Below are positions 52,700 through 61,808 of a stretch of DNA of 64,000 nt, piece by piece. This DNA is from CAUZIZ01 sp965218775. Lineage in GTDB: Bacteria; Acidobacteriota; UBA6911; RPQK01; JAJDTT01. The stretch's first letter is position 1. Each line of letters begins with the position of its first letter. The notes beneath the pieces are model-generated. The model was not told the origin of the DNA and searched no databases. It saw only the letters and a program-made list of their open reading frames with translations. The position numbers were made by a program, and so were the translations under genes. Where the stretch lies: positions 2,356,001-2,420,000 of the forward strand of contig CBDCLS010000005.1 in assembly GCA_965218775.1 (NCBI GenBank). The letters are read 5' to 3'.

Positions 52700-54172
52700 A
52701 TGACGGATCGTGTCCATTGGTCGTACCTATGCCCAAGAGTCTCGAGTTTCCTGTGGCTCCTCCTTGTAGGGGTTGTCTGGATTGCAGCGCTGGCTCTTGT
52801 TGTCGCCGCGGGTCAGCCGCCGAAGCCTCGCCCCAACATCGTGTTTCTGCTGACCGACGACCAGTGTGCTACGGCATTGGGTTGTTACGGGAATCCGATT
52901 ATCCAGACGCCACACATCGACGCGCTGGCTGAAAGCGGTGTAGCCTTCGACCGGGCCTTTGTCACGACGGCGATCTGTATGACGAGCCGCGCCAGCATTC
53001 TTACCGGGCAGTATGCGCGGCGTCATGGAGTCCACCGCTTCGATCAAACACTTACCCCCGATCAGTTTCGGTATACGTATCCGGCAGTCCTCAGGAGAGC
53101 CGGTTATCGAGTCGGTCACGTCGGGAAGTGGCACCTCCTCGATCCACCGAAGGACGGCTTCGACTTTCTGCGATCGTTTCCGTCGACCGGCTGGTTTTAC
53201 GAGAAGGGCGACCGCAGTACTCCTCACCTGACGGGCCGCCTGGGAGATGATGCCCTCGATTTTCTCGACCAGCAGGATGGCAAGCAGCCCTTCTGTCTGA
53301 CGGTGGCCTTCAAGGCCCCACACGTTCAAGACCAATGGACCGATCAGTTCCCCTTCGATCGCGCCGATGAGACCCTGGTTCGCCTCTACCAGGACGTGAC
53401 GATCCCGCAGCGAAAGCTGAGCGATCCGGCCTTCTTTGAGGCGCAGCCGGAATTCCTCAAGAACAGCGTGAGTCGAGATCGTTGGGGACGTCGGTTTGTC
53501 ATCCCTGCCCGGTACCAGGCGTCGGTGAAGAACTACTATCGATTGATCAGCGGAGTCGACCGCGAAGTGGGCCGAATCGTTGCCCGCTTGAAAGAGCGAA
53601 GGCTGGCGGACAATACGATCATCATCTTCACATCCGATCACGGATTCTATCTAGGCGAGAGAGGATTTGCGGGCAAGTGGTACGCTCACGAGGTCTCGAT
53701 TCGAGTACCGCTAGTCATCTATGACCCAGGGCTGGAACGGACTCAGCGCGGGACGCGGCGCGATCAGGTCGTCTTGAACCTGGATATCGCCCCGACGATC
53801 ATCGATCTCGCCGGGACGGACAAGCCAGACCGGATGCAGGGACACAGCCTGCTGCCGCTGCTGAAAGGATCGGTTCCAGACTGGCGAACCGAGTTCTTCT
53901 ATGAGCATCGTCTCGACGATCGAAGGAGTGGCGGGCGCAAGGGTTCGGCGATTCCGCAGAGCGAAGGTGTCCGCACACCAGAGTGGAAATACATTCGGTG
54001 GTTCGGTGCCAGTACCCTGCTCAATGCCAATCCGACTCCACTGGGAGAAGAGCTGTACGATCTGAAACAGGATCCGGATGAGGCTCTCAATCTTGCGCAA
54101 TCGCCTGGTCATGCAGAACAACTGGGGACGATGCGCGAGAAGTGGCTGCATTGGCGGGAGCGGGTGAAGTGA
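52700..54172 (+). CDS. Sulfatase
   Basis: With ATG 52700 the protein is 490 aa with an N-terminal signal/anchor (WLLLVGVVWIAALALVVAAG); an ATG at 52661 lies in the IS target duplication and is less likely. The arylsulfatase fold is clear: RPNIVFLLTDDQCATALGCY (metal-binding Asp pair), the modification site ICMTSRASILTGQ with Cys93 to be converted to formylglycine (C-x-T-S-R, a variant of C-x-P-S-R), HVGKWHL and the distal TSDHGFYLGERG metal site. It should remove sulfate esters from carbohydrates outside the cytoplasm. Followed 32 bp later by a phosphotriesterase-like gene. Confidence 0.92.
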   Translation: MTDRVHWSYLCPRVSSFLWLLLVGVVWIAALALVVAAGQPPKPRPNIVFLLTDDQCATALGCYGNPIIQTPHIDALAESGVAFDRAFVTTAICMTSRASILTGQYARRHGVHRFDQTLTPDQFRYTYPAVLRRAGYRVGHVGKWHLLDPPKDGFDFLRSFPSTGWFYEKGDRSTPHLTGRLGDDALDFLDQQDGKQPFCLTVAFKAPHVQDQWTDQFPFDRADETLVRLYQDVTIPQRKLSDPAFFEAQPEFLKNSVSRDRWGRRFVIPARYQASVKNYYRLISGVDREVGRIVARLKERRLADNTIIIFTSDHGFYLGERGFAGKWYAHEVSIRVPLVIYDPGLERTQRGTRRDQVVLNLDIAPTIIDLAGTDKPDRMQGHSLLPLLKGSVPDWRTEFFYEHRLDDRRSGGRKGSAIPQSEGVRTPEWKYIRWFGASTLLNANPTPLGEELYDLKQDPDEALNLAQSPGHAEQLGTMREKWLHWRERVK

Positions 54173-54204
54173 CCGGGCACCCCTCGAACAACCTCGGAGA
54201 TTTC

Positions 54205-55371
54205 ATGAAACGACTCAGCCGACTCTGCCTCTGCTATGGAGTAATCCTCTCGATTGGAGTCAGCACCGGCCCGGGATTGCTGGCTAAGGAGGTGAGCTCT
54301 CGTGGATCAGCCTCGCCGCTGGCAATTCCGAGTATGGCCGGCAAGATCCTTACCGTGAAGGGCCCCATCGATCCGCACACTCTGGGACCCACCATCATGC
54401 ACGAGCACATCTTCCTGGATTGGCGGGTTTCACCCCAGAAGAATGCCACGGATGCGGGGCTGTATGCCGAGCCGGTAACGCTCCAGAACCTGAGCACACT
54501 CCGAGTCCGGGCAACCTCCAGTCGGGACAACCTACTGCTGACCGACATGGACCTGGCCGTCGAGGAACTAACCCATTTCAAGCGCTGGGGTGGTGAGGCC
54601 CTGGTGGACACGACTCCTGGCCATGGGTTTGGTAGAGATCCCCTCGCGCTGGTGCAGGTTTCAAACGCAACCGACCTCGATATCGTGATGGGAGCCGGCT
54701 TCTACGTCGATGGGTTCCATCCACCCGACATGGACCAGCGGACCGTGGAGGACTTGACGGAAGAGTTGATCCGAGATGTGGTCCTTGGAGTCGGGGACAC
54801 GGGAATTCGCTCGGGCATTATCGGAGAGGTGGGTACGTCAAGAATCCTGACAGCCAACGAAATGAAAAGCGTCCGCGCCTCGGCTCGTGCGAGCAGAGCG
54901 ACCGGGGTCGCGATTTCTTTTCACCATGGCGGATACTGGGAAGACAAGTTCAGGGTCCTGGATGCGATCGCTTCTGAAGGAGGTGATCTGAATCGAGTGA
55001 TCATCGGACATGCTAATCATGTGGCTGCCGACGTCCCTTTCATGAAGAGGCTTCTGAAGCGAGGCGTCTACATCCAATTTGACCTGTTGGGTGAGGTGAT
55101 CCCGCGCCTGGGCCGGATACACGACGCCGATGTCGTAGCCGCCATTCTGAAGCTGGTTCAGGCAGGCTACTCGAACCGCCTGCTTCTGTCTCAAGATGTT
55201 TGTACGAAGACGATGCTGAAGGCGTACGGAGGGATGGGGTACTCCTACGTCCTGGAATTCGTTGTACCAGAACTGAAGAGATTGGGTGTCACCGAGGATC
55301 AGATCGAGAAGATCATGGTGGGAAACCCAAGACGCGTGCTGACCTTCACGGAACCACGTCCGCTTCAATAG
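54205..55371 (+). CDS. Secreted phosphotriesterase-family metallohydrolase
   Basis: ATG 54205 opens a signal peptide (MKRLSRLCLCYGVILSIGVS); the protein is 388 aa. The amidohydrolase fold shows H-x-H in GPTIMHEHIFLDW, a bridging acid in IIGEVGTSRIL (Glu in place of the carboxylated Lys, as in PHP-type members), a His in FHHGGYWED, a second in VIIGHANHVA and the catalytic Asp in LLLSQDVCTK. Probable lactonase or phosphoesterase activity on a sugar or lactone. It follows the sulfatase closely, as in carbohydrate-degradation loci. Confidence 0.88.
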   Translation: MKRLSRLCLCYGVILSIGVSTGPGLLAKEVSSRGSASPLAIPSMAGKILTVKGPIDPHTLGPTIMHEHIFLDWRVSPQKNATDAGLYAEPVTLQNLSTLRVRATSSRDNLLLTDMDLAVEELTHFKRWGGEALVDTTPGHGFGRDPLALVQVSNATDLDIVMGAGFYVDGFHPPDMDQRTVEDLTEELIRDVVLGVGDTGIRSGIIGEVGTSRILTANEMKSVRASARASRATGVAISFHHGGYWEDKFRVLDAIASEGGDLNRVIIGHANHVAADVPFMKRLLKRGVYIQFDLLGEVIPRLGRIHDADVVAAILKLVQAGYSNRLLLSQDVCTKTMLKAYGGMGYSYVLEFVVPELKRLGVTEDQIEKIMVGNPRRVLTFTEPRPLQ

Positions 55372-55565
55372 AACAGAACGATTGGCTCGGTTAGAGGCTA
55401 GCTCGCGCATTCTGAGAATTTTGCTCTCACATTTGTCTGGAAGCGTCGGTGGGATGGGGATCACAATTCCGAAAGTCCACGAACTGGTCCAGTTGACCAA
55501 AAGACAGTTGCCGCTTTCGGCTAGGGCGGCGGGTCCCTGGGGTAGGTTGAAGGGTCGCTTCTGAA

Positions 55566-55820
55566 GAGGCCGCTTTAGCGGTCTGGCGCGAAGCGTAGTA
55601 GACCGGTCCTTCAGGGCCGGGCGGGCGGGCAAGCAGATGCTGGAGCCTGCTTTAGCGGGCTTCTCGAACGCAGGCTTCAGCCAGGCTCCGGGTCCAGGAT
55701 GGCTAAAGCCGCCGCTCGAGAAGGACCGTAAACGGCCCTCAGGAGAGGGAGGAGGCCCTGCTGACCCCGGCGTAAACACCGGGTCTAATACGCTTCGCGC
55801 CAGGCCGCTGAAGCGGCCTC
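55566..55820. repeat. R7 long inverted-repeat element
   Basis: Outer arms of about 39 bp match with three mismatches (GAGGCCGCTT[TC]AGCGG[TC]C ... GCGAAGCGTA). A second hairpin, GCCTGCTTTAGCGGGC with GCAGGCTTCAGCCAGGC, lies inside. It is the only feature seen in 55372-55958 and could end transcription after the phosphotriesterase gene. Confidence 0.75.
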
Positions 55821-55958
55821 CTGGACAGGGCTACAATGCAACGATCGTTTGCGTACAATCGGCTGGCAACCAGAATTTCAAATATTTTTGGCTAGGGTTA
55901 GAGGCGACTTTCCTTCGACTTGAGTCGGAGACGGCCCCGCGTGCAACGCTTCTGTTGC

Positions 55959-56657
55959 CTATTCTCTATTCTTCTTCTCCGTCACGAAGATCCCCCAGGC
56001 GTGCAGCAGGTTCAGGGAAACGAACATGGCGACTACGACGCTCGGGGCAAGGATCATCGGGAACTCAAAGATGAAGGAGAACCCCGGCTCGCTCATCCAG
56101 TAGGTCGTGGGAACGAACGTCGGTAGTACGATCAGCGCAAAGCCCACCAGGTTCCAGGTTATGAGGAATCGAGGGCCGATGGCGTTGCGCAGGAGTAGCC
56201 ACCCTACGATGAGGGCGGAGACGCCAAAGAGGAAGTCCGGTATACCGACCCAGAAAACGAACTTGGAAGTGACTTCGCCTTGGATCCCTTTGATGATTCC
56301 GCCCAAGGCTCCGATGCGGAGAGCGTGGACGAAAATCAACCAATGTCCCGGTGTACTCGTGGCGATAACGCGTAAGCCGCTTCGGAGGGTGCTGGAGAAG
56401 GTAAAAGCGGTACTCCACAGTACGACTACGACTAGCGCCTGCCACAGCAAGGGTATCTGCTGCATAAGCTCGATGTGCGTTCCCCTGATTCCCATCGCAA
56501 CAGCGATCAGTGTCCACGCAAAGAAAGTCAAAAGCAGCAGGTACACGCTTCGCGCTTCAGCGGCTCTTATGAATTCATGCGACCTTGCCCTGCGGGTGAT
56601 CGCTATGCAGAAGATGAAGACGAACGCAATGAATATGGGAAGTATTGATAATTTCAT
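55959..56657 (-). CDS. Hypothetical multi-pass membrane protein
   Basis: 232 aa with about seven predicted helices, e.g. LSILPIFIAFVFIFCIAI, VYLLLLTFFAWTLIAVAMG, LWQALVVVVLWSTAFTFSST, FVFWVGIPDFLFGVSALIVG, ITWNLVGFALIVLPTF and ILAPSVVVAMFVSLNLLHAW. No recognised family. It is oriented opposite to its neighbours and has no operon partner. Confidence 0.7.
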   Translation of the reverse strand: MKLSILPIFIAFVFIFCIAITRRARSHEFIRAAEARSVYLLLLTFFAWTLIAVAMGIRGTHIELMQQIPLLWQALVVVVLWSTAFTFSSTLRSGLRVIATSTPGHWLIFVHALRIGALGGIIKGIQGEVTSKFVFWVGIPDFLFGVSALIVGWLLLRNAIGPRFLITWNLVGFALIVLPTFVPTTYWMSEPGFSFIFEFPMILAPSVVVAMFVSLNLLHAWGIFVTEKKNRE

Positions 56658-56831
56658 CGTCGTTTCCTTTTGCAGGTGCGCGCGCCCTTAACAGAGCCGA
56701 TGTGTACAACACTCATTCGAGCTTCTGCTATCCATTTGTTCGTAGATTATCCCCATTGAGGGATTCTGGATAGCCTCAATATGGCAGCGGGAAATAGTCC
56801 GCTGCGGATCAATCGCGGGGATCCCCACTAT

Positions 56832-56900
56832 CAGAAAGCGATCATCCAACGGGACCTGAAGCCGGCCAACGTGGAGATTACTCCAAAGGCGTGCCTTTGA
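56832..56900 (+). pseudogene. Kinase catalytic-loop remnant
   Basis: A 23-codon stretch ending in a stop reads QKAIIQRDLKPANVEITPKA, the HRDLKPAN catalytic loop of a Ser/Thr kinase (His changed to Gln). No other kinase parts surround it. It lies 120 bp before the kinase gene at 57019 and shows that kinase genes here have been duplicated and deleted. Confidence 0.6.
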
Positions 56901-57018
56901 GGAGATCGCGTAGCGGTGCTACGATTGGGAAAAGCCGAGTGGACCCTCTACGGGGACTTGATCGCTGAATCGCTGTGTCAGGAGATGATAGAACCGCTCA
57001 AGGCTTGGCCTCAGGGGA

Positions 57019-57894
57019 ATGAAATACGACGAGAAGTCGATGCTGGTGGATAGTCAGGTTGGTTCCTACAAGATTCTCTCGCTGTTGGGCACTGGTGGCA
57101 TGGGCGAAGTGTATCTGGCCCAGGACACGAAGCTGGATCGCAAGGTCGCTTTGAAGTTCCTGCCCAAAGAGATGCAGGACGACGCCACTGCCAGAAAGCG
57201 TTTCCGGCGGGAAGCCAAGTCGGCCGCTGCTCTAGATCATCCCTATATCTGCCATATCCACGAAGTGGGGGACTTCGATGGCAAGGACTTCATTGCCATG
57301 GAGTACGTCGAGGGCCAAACCTTGAAGGAGAGGTTGGCCGACGGCCCTCTGCCTTTGAAGCAGGCGCTGGAAACGGCAATGCAGATTGCAGGCGCAACCG
57401 AGAAAGCTCATGGAAAAGGGATCGTTCACCGAGATCTGAAGCCCTCCAATGTGATGCTGACTCCGGAAGGCCACGTGAAGGTGATGGACTTCGGCCTGGC
57501 CAAGCGACTTCCTGCCGCTGGAGAGGCGAATAGTCAAGAGCAGACCACTACGGCCAATCTGACCAGGACCGGCACCACCTTGGGGACGCTGGCTTATATG
57601 TCGCCTGAGCAATTGCGAGGGCAAGGGATCGATGTTCGATCGGATATATTCTCTTTTGGGGTGATGTTCTATGAGATGATCACCGGTGTCCATCCCTTCC
57701 TGAAGCCCCAAGGGATGGATACGGCCAGCGCCATCCTCAGAGATGACCCGCTGCCTCTTAGGCACTACCTCTTAGGCACTACCTCCCAGACCTTCCTGAA
57801 CCCTTCGAGTACACCCTGCAGAAGGCGCTGGCCAAGCAGGTCGAGGACCGTTATCAGTCGTCCACGGAAGTACGGCTGGAGCTGGATCAGCTGA
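57019..57894 (+). pseudogene. N-terminal kinase part of a frameshifted kinase-PEGA-SUMF1-hydrolase gene
   Basis: Residues 1-249 are a Hanks-type kinase with glycine loop GTGGMGEV (24-31), Lys46 in VALKF, HRDLKPSN (137-144), DFGLA and SPEQLRG. A perfect 14-bp tandem duplication (57754-57767 and 57768-57781) then shifts the frame, and the last 40 codons are out of frame. With one 14-bp unit removed, the frame continues HYLPDLPEPFEYTLQKALAK and QVEDRYQSSTEVRLELDQLM into the 57894-60125 frame without a gap, giving one protein of about 1,029 aa. Confidence 0.85.
57754..57781. repeat. 14-bp perfect tandem duplication (frameshifting)
   Basis: CCTCTTAGGCACTA occurs twice with no gap. Loss of one copy restores a continuous kinase-to-hydrolase reading frame. 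It is either a recent mutation or a reversible on/off switch. Confidence 0.95.
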
Positions 57895-60125
57895 TGGGGG
57901 CCGTCCCCTTTATCCCTAGCGGTGATCCCTTGGCGGACTCACCTGTTCGCGAGCCAACACAGACCCCTACGTTTGTTGATGAAGGGGAAATGGGAGCGTC
58001 CGACCTGGAAACCTCTCATCGTCGTTTCCTGAAGCCACGTATCCTGGTTCCGGCCGTAGGGCTAATCCTTCTCTTCGTCTTGGGAACTGCCTGGTTCTTC
58101 GATCGACAAGCCAAGATCCGCTGGGCACGGGAAGAAGCACTCCCGGAGGTCAAGCGGCTGATTGAAGCAGGTTGGCGGGATTTTACCGAGTCCTACAAGC
58201 TGGCTGAGCAGGCAGAAGAATACATCCCGAATGATCCGGAGCTGGCTGAGCTGTTCTCCAAGAGCTCCTTCAATATCAACATCACGACTGAGCCGGACGG
58301 AGCACGGATCTATTTGAAAGAATATAAATCTCCGGACAGCGAATGGGAATATTTGGGTATTTCGCCGATCCAGAATATCAGACTGCCTATCGGAATATTT
58401 AGATGGAAAATTGAAAAGGAGGGCTTTGAGACCGTCCTCGCAGCGGCTTCCACGTGGGACCTGGATATTGGAGGAAAGGACCTCCTGGTTCCCAATGATT
58501 TCGTCAGAGTGTTGGATCAGTCAGGAAGCGTTCCTGAGGGGATGGTACGCACGCCAGGCGCGGAGACCCCGCTTGGAAAGTTGGATGATTTCTTCATAGA
58601 CAAGTACGAAGTCACGAATGAGCAGTACAAAGAATTCATGGACAACGGCGGTTATCGAAAAAGGGAGTATTGGGAACACGACTTCATGAATGAGGGAAGG
58701 GTTCTGACCTGGGAAGAAGCCAGGTCAGAATTTGTCGATCAAACGAGCCGGCCGGGCCCGGCCACCTGGCAGGCCGGAGACTATCCCGATGGGCAGGGGG
58801 ACTATCCGGTTTCAGGGGTCAGTTGGTATGAGGCAGCAGCCTATGCCTCATTCGTTGGGAAAAGCCTACCGACAGGACAGCATTGGGGGTTGGCCAGGGG
58901 CGAGTATACGTCTTTGATCAAATGGCCCCAACTCGGGGGGTTCGCGGTTTTTGCGCCCTTCAGCAACTTCGAAGGCGATGCTCCAGTTTCGGTGGGAAGT
59001 CTCCCTGGGATAACGTCCTGCGGAGCCTATGATATGGCCGGGAATGTGCGGGAATGGTGTTGGAATGAAACCCTTGTCGGGAAACTGCTCAGGGGAGGCG
59101 CCTGGAACGATAACCCATACAGGTTTACAGAATTGTCTGGAGCGCCTCCCTTTGATCGTTCCTCTCATAATGGTTTCCGGTGTGCTCTCTATCCTGATCC
59201 TGAGAAGATCCCGGAGTCAGTGTTCGCAATGACAACATTTGGTGAAACCAGGGATTTCTATAAAGAAGAACCTGTTGAAGACGCCATTTTTCAGGTTTAT
59301 AAAGAGCAATTCTCGTACGACAAGACCGACCTGAATCCACACATCGAATCGAGGGATAAAAGTTCTGAAGATTGGATTGCCGAGCGGATTACCTTTGATG
59401 CTGCCTATGGAAATGAGCGCATCATTGCCAGCCTTTTTCTGCCCAAGAACACACCGCCCCCCTATCAAACCGTCATCTATTTCCCCGGCGTTGCTTCCTT
59501 GTTTCAACCGTCGAGCGAAAACCTTCACAGCTATTATGAATTTCCGCTTTTCCTTTCCTTTTTGATAAAGAACGGACGTGCGGTGCTCTATCCCGTCTAT
59601 AAAGGAACATTCGAACGCAGGGATGATAGGTTGATTTCAATCGATAGAGGGAGCAATTCCCATTCGTATACTGAGTACTTGATTCAAACCGTCAAAGATT
59701 TCAAGAGAAGCATCGACTTTTTGGAGACCCGTCAGGATATCGACAGTGAAAGACTTGCCTATTATGGTATGAGCTGGGGAGCGACGCGCGGAGTGATCAT
59801 CTCGGCTGTGGAGGATCGCCTCAAAACAGCGATTTTATTGGCTGGAGGCCTCACTGGGCAGGGCCGTCCTGAAGCCAATCAAATCAACTATATTGGCCGC
59901 GTGAAAATGCCAACACTGCTGTTGAAGGGCAAGTACGATACGATGCTCCCATATGAGACAATCGCAAAGCCCTTGTATGATCTTTTGGGAACGCCGGATG
60001 AGCACAAGAAGCTGAAGTTGTACGAGACCGACCATATCCCGAACCGGAAAGATTTCATCACGGAAATCTTGCTCTGGCTAGATCACTATCTGGGACCGGT
60101 GAAGACTTCAGACAGCATTAAGTGA
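57894..60125 (+). pseudogene. PEGA-SUMF1-alpha/beta-hydrolase part of the same gene
   Basis: Downstream half of the frameshifted gene. A transmembrane helix (VPAVGLILLFVLGTAWFF, about residues 51-68) is followed by a PEGA-like beta domain (ITTEPDGARIYLKEY), a formylglycine-generating-enzyme/SUMF1 domain (DKYEVTNEQYKEF, YPVSGVSWYEAAAYASF, YDMAGNVREWCWNE, HNGFRCALYPD) and an alpha/beta-hydrolase with nucleophile YGMSWGATRG, Asp in GKYDTMLPYE and His in ETDHIPNR. The part could still be translated from the ATG at 57894, giving a membrane protein with an external SUMF1/hydrolase. Confidence 0.8.
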
Positions 60126-60232
60126 CTTCCATTTTATGTTTTCTCCTGACGGACACAGGCTCGCCTAAAAGAGCCCGGGTAGGCGCGGGAGGCTGGTTCT
60201 CAAGGCGCACCCGACGGCAGGCGGCAGAATCT

Positions 60233-60260
60233 ATGAAGGAGGGACTATGAAGGAGGGACT
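60233..60260 (+). repeat. 14-bp perfect tandem duplication over a ribosome-binding site
   Basis: ATGAAGGAGGGACT is repeated twice, immediately followed by the ATG of the gene at 60261. Each unit contains an AAGGAGGG ribosome-binding site and an extra ATG, so the gene has doubled initiation signals. Confidence 0.95.
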
Positions 60261-61712
60261 ATGAAGACCTTGACGCGAAGAGAGTTTCAGCGGAGAGCGG
60301 GAGTGGCTTTGGCCCTCTCCCCCGTGCTAGGCGGGATCGCATGTGGCCCTGGAGAATCGTCCCAATCTGGCGGAGCAACCCCACCGAAGACGGCCGCAAC
60401 GGGCCCCTTGCAGATGACTCTTGGACCCGCCGATGTTGCCGTTCCCCCGAGTGAGCCAGAGGGAGAAACCTGGCGTTATGGGATTGGTTTGATCGTTCAG
60501 GTGGCTCCCAAGAAGGCTGCTGTCTTGTGTAACATCAAAGGGAAGCGGGGCCGCGACTTCGAGGCAGGAAGCGACGCGTTTCTCTTCGGCGACTTGTCGG
60601 AAATCCAGGCCAGCGGGGCCATCCCCGTCTCCCGCAACCACGATGAGGATAATCCCAACTCCAGTCCTGCCGGCAAGCCGGCCATCATGGTGAAGTACCC
60701 GGTTCGGGGGGGCTTCGTCCCTTTGGGAGCCAAGTTGAAGGACGGTTCTCCCCACCCCCACGCCGGCACCGGCTTCAATTTCAGCCAGGTCATCGCTTGG
60801 ACAGCAGACCAGAAAAGTACCTACCCGACGGGCGAAGCATACCATTACGCGGAGGTCTATCAGCTGTCCTACGACGGAAGCAGCTTCCAGGTCACCGAGA
60901 CGAAGCGGATTCCCTTCGATCGACTTCTTGAAGGAGCGTTGCTCTCCAACCCCGGTATGACTACCGCCATACCCGACGGAGAGGATCTCCTGTTTGCGAT
61001 GGCTGGTGGGATTGAAGATGGATTCGGAGCTGGATTGACCCGCTGGAGCAGACAGTCCGGCAGCTGGCGACCCACCTCCTGGGTGCCAATCACCGACCCT
61101 GACGGCTCCTTTGAGGCCAGCGTTATTCGGGATCTGGACGGGAGCCTCCTCTTCTCCGCACGGGCAGGACGGGACCAGGAGGGCAGGAGGCGTCTCGAAT
61201 CCAGGGTCTGGCGTTCCCAGGATGGTGGGCAGAGCTGGACCAAGACCCTCCACGTCGTGGGCGCGGTTGGGGGATGCCCCATCACCCTCAACCAGGCGGC
61301 CGACGGCACTCCCTACATCGCAGCGAATCTCAACGAAGTGATCCTTCATCCCCTGGGCGAGCGCTTCCGTCCCAAGAAAAACGACAAGGGTGTCGTCTAC
61401 GCTTCGCCTCGCGGGCGGGAGAAGCTCTGTTTCTGGCCCTTGAACCAGGCAAGGGATGGCCTCGAGCCTCCAATCCTGGTACGGGACTCTGTAGCGGAGT
61501 TTGGACTGGCGCCTTCAGGGGACACCTGGGCCGTCGACCACCCCTCGGCCTCGACGGTGCAGTTGGCCGACGGGAACTGGCACAACCTCATCGGCATGAG
61601 GATCTGCGATACCGCAGAAGTGAGGGAGGGAGCGCCTCCTGCTCCCCAGTCAGGCTGCTACGTCGAGGAGGTTCTATCCTCGGGTACGCCCATCACGACG
61701 TGGAACTTCTAG
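60261..61712 (+). CDS. Secreted BNR/sialidase-like beta-propeller protein (Tat signal)
   Basis: The 483-aa protein begins MKTLTRREFQRRAGVALALS, a twin-arginine-like signal ending near GGIACG (possible lipobox). The mature part contains Asp-box-like blades (WRSQDGGQSWTK) and propeller strands (DGSLLFSARAG, DGTPYIAANLNE). Such sequences occur in sialidase-like and carbohydrate-active propellers of Acidobacteriota and Planctomycetes. No catalytic Arg triad is clear, so enzyme activity is unproven. It lies downstream of the SUMF1/hydrolase gene. Confidence 0.75.
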   Translation: MKTLTRREFQRRAGVALALSPVLGGIACGPGESSQSGGATPPKTAATGPLQMTLGPADVAVPPSEPEGETWRYGIGLIVQVAPKKAAVLCNIKGKRGRDFEAGSDAFLFGDLSEIQASGAIPVSRNHDEDNPNSSPAGKPAIMVKYPVRGGFVPLGAKLKDGSPHPHAGTGFNFSQVIAWTADQKSTYPTGEAYHYAEVYQLSYDGSSFQVTETKRIPFDRLLEGALLSNPGMTTAIPDGEDLLFAMAGGIEDGFGAGLTRWSRQSGSWRPTSWVPITDPDGSFEASVIRDLDGSLLFSARAGRDQEGRRRLESRVWRSQDGGQSWTKTLHVVGAVGGCPITLNQAADGTPYIAANLNEVILHPLGERFRPKKNDKGVVYASPRGREKLCFWPLNQARDGLEPPILVRDSVAEFGLAPSGDTWAVDHPSASTVQLADGNWHNLIGMRICDTAEVREGAPPAPQSGCYVEEVLSSGTPITTWNF

Positions 61713-61721
61713 GCCTTGTTA

Positions 61722-61796
61722 CGAGCCGCCGTGAGTCGAGCCAAAGGCTCGAAAAAGAACTTCGGCCTGGAGACCAAAGCTACGTTCGTCGGCACC
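61722..61796. repeat. Cloverleaf-like dispersed repeat (family R4, copy 6, partial)
   Basis: GAGCCGCCGTGAGTCGAGCC, AAAGGCTCGAAAAAGAAC and CTTCGGCCTGGAGACCAAAG-CTACG. The left arm is shortened. It lies between the propeller gene and the VWFA gene. Confidence 0.7.
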
Positions 61797-61808
61797 GTTT
61801 GAACCGCG

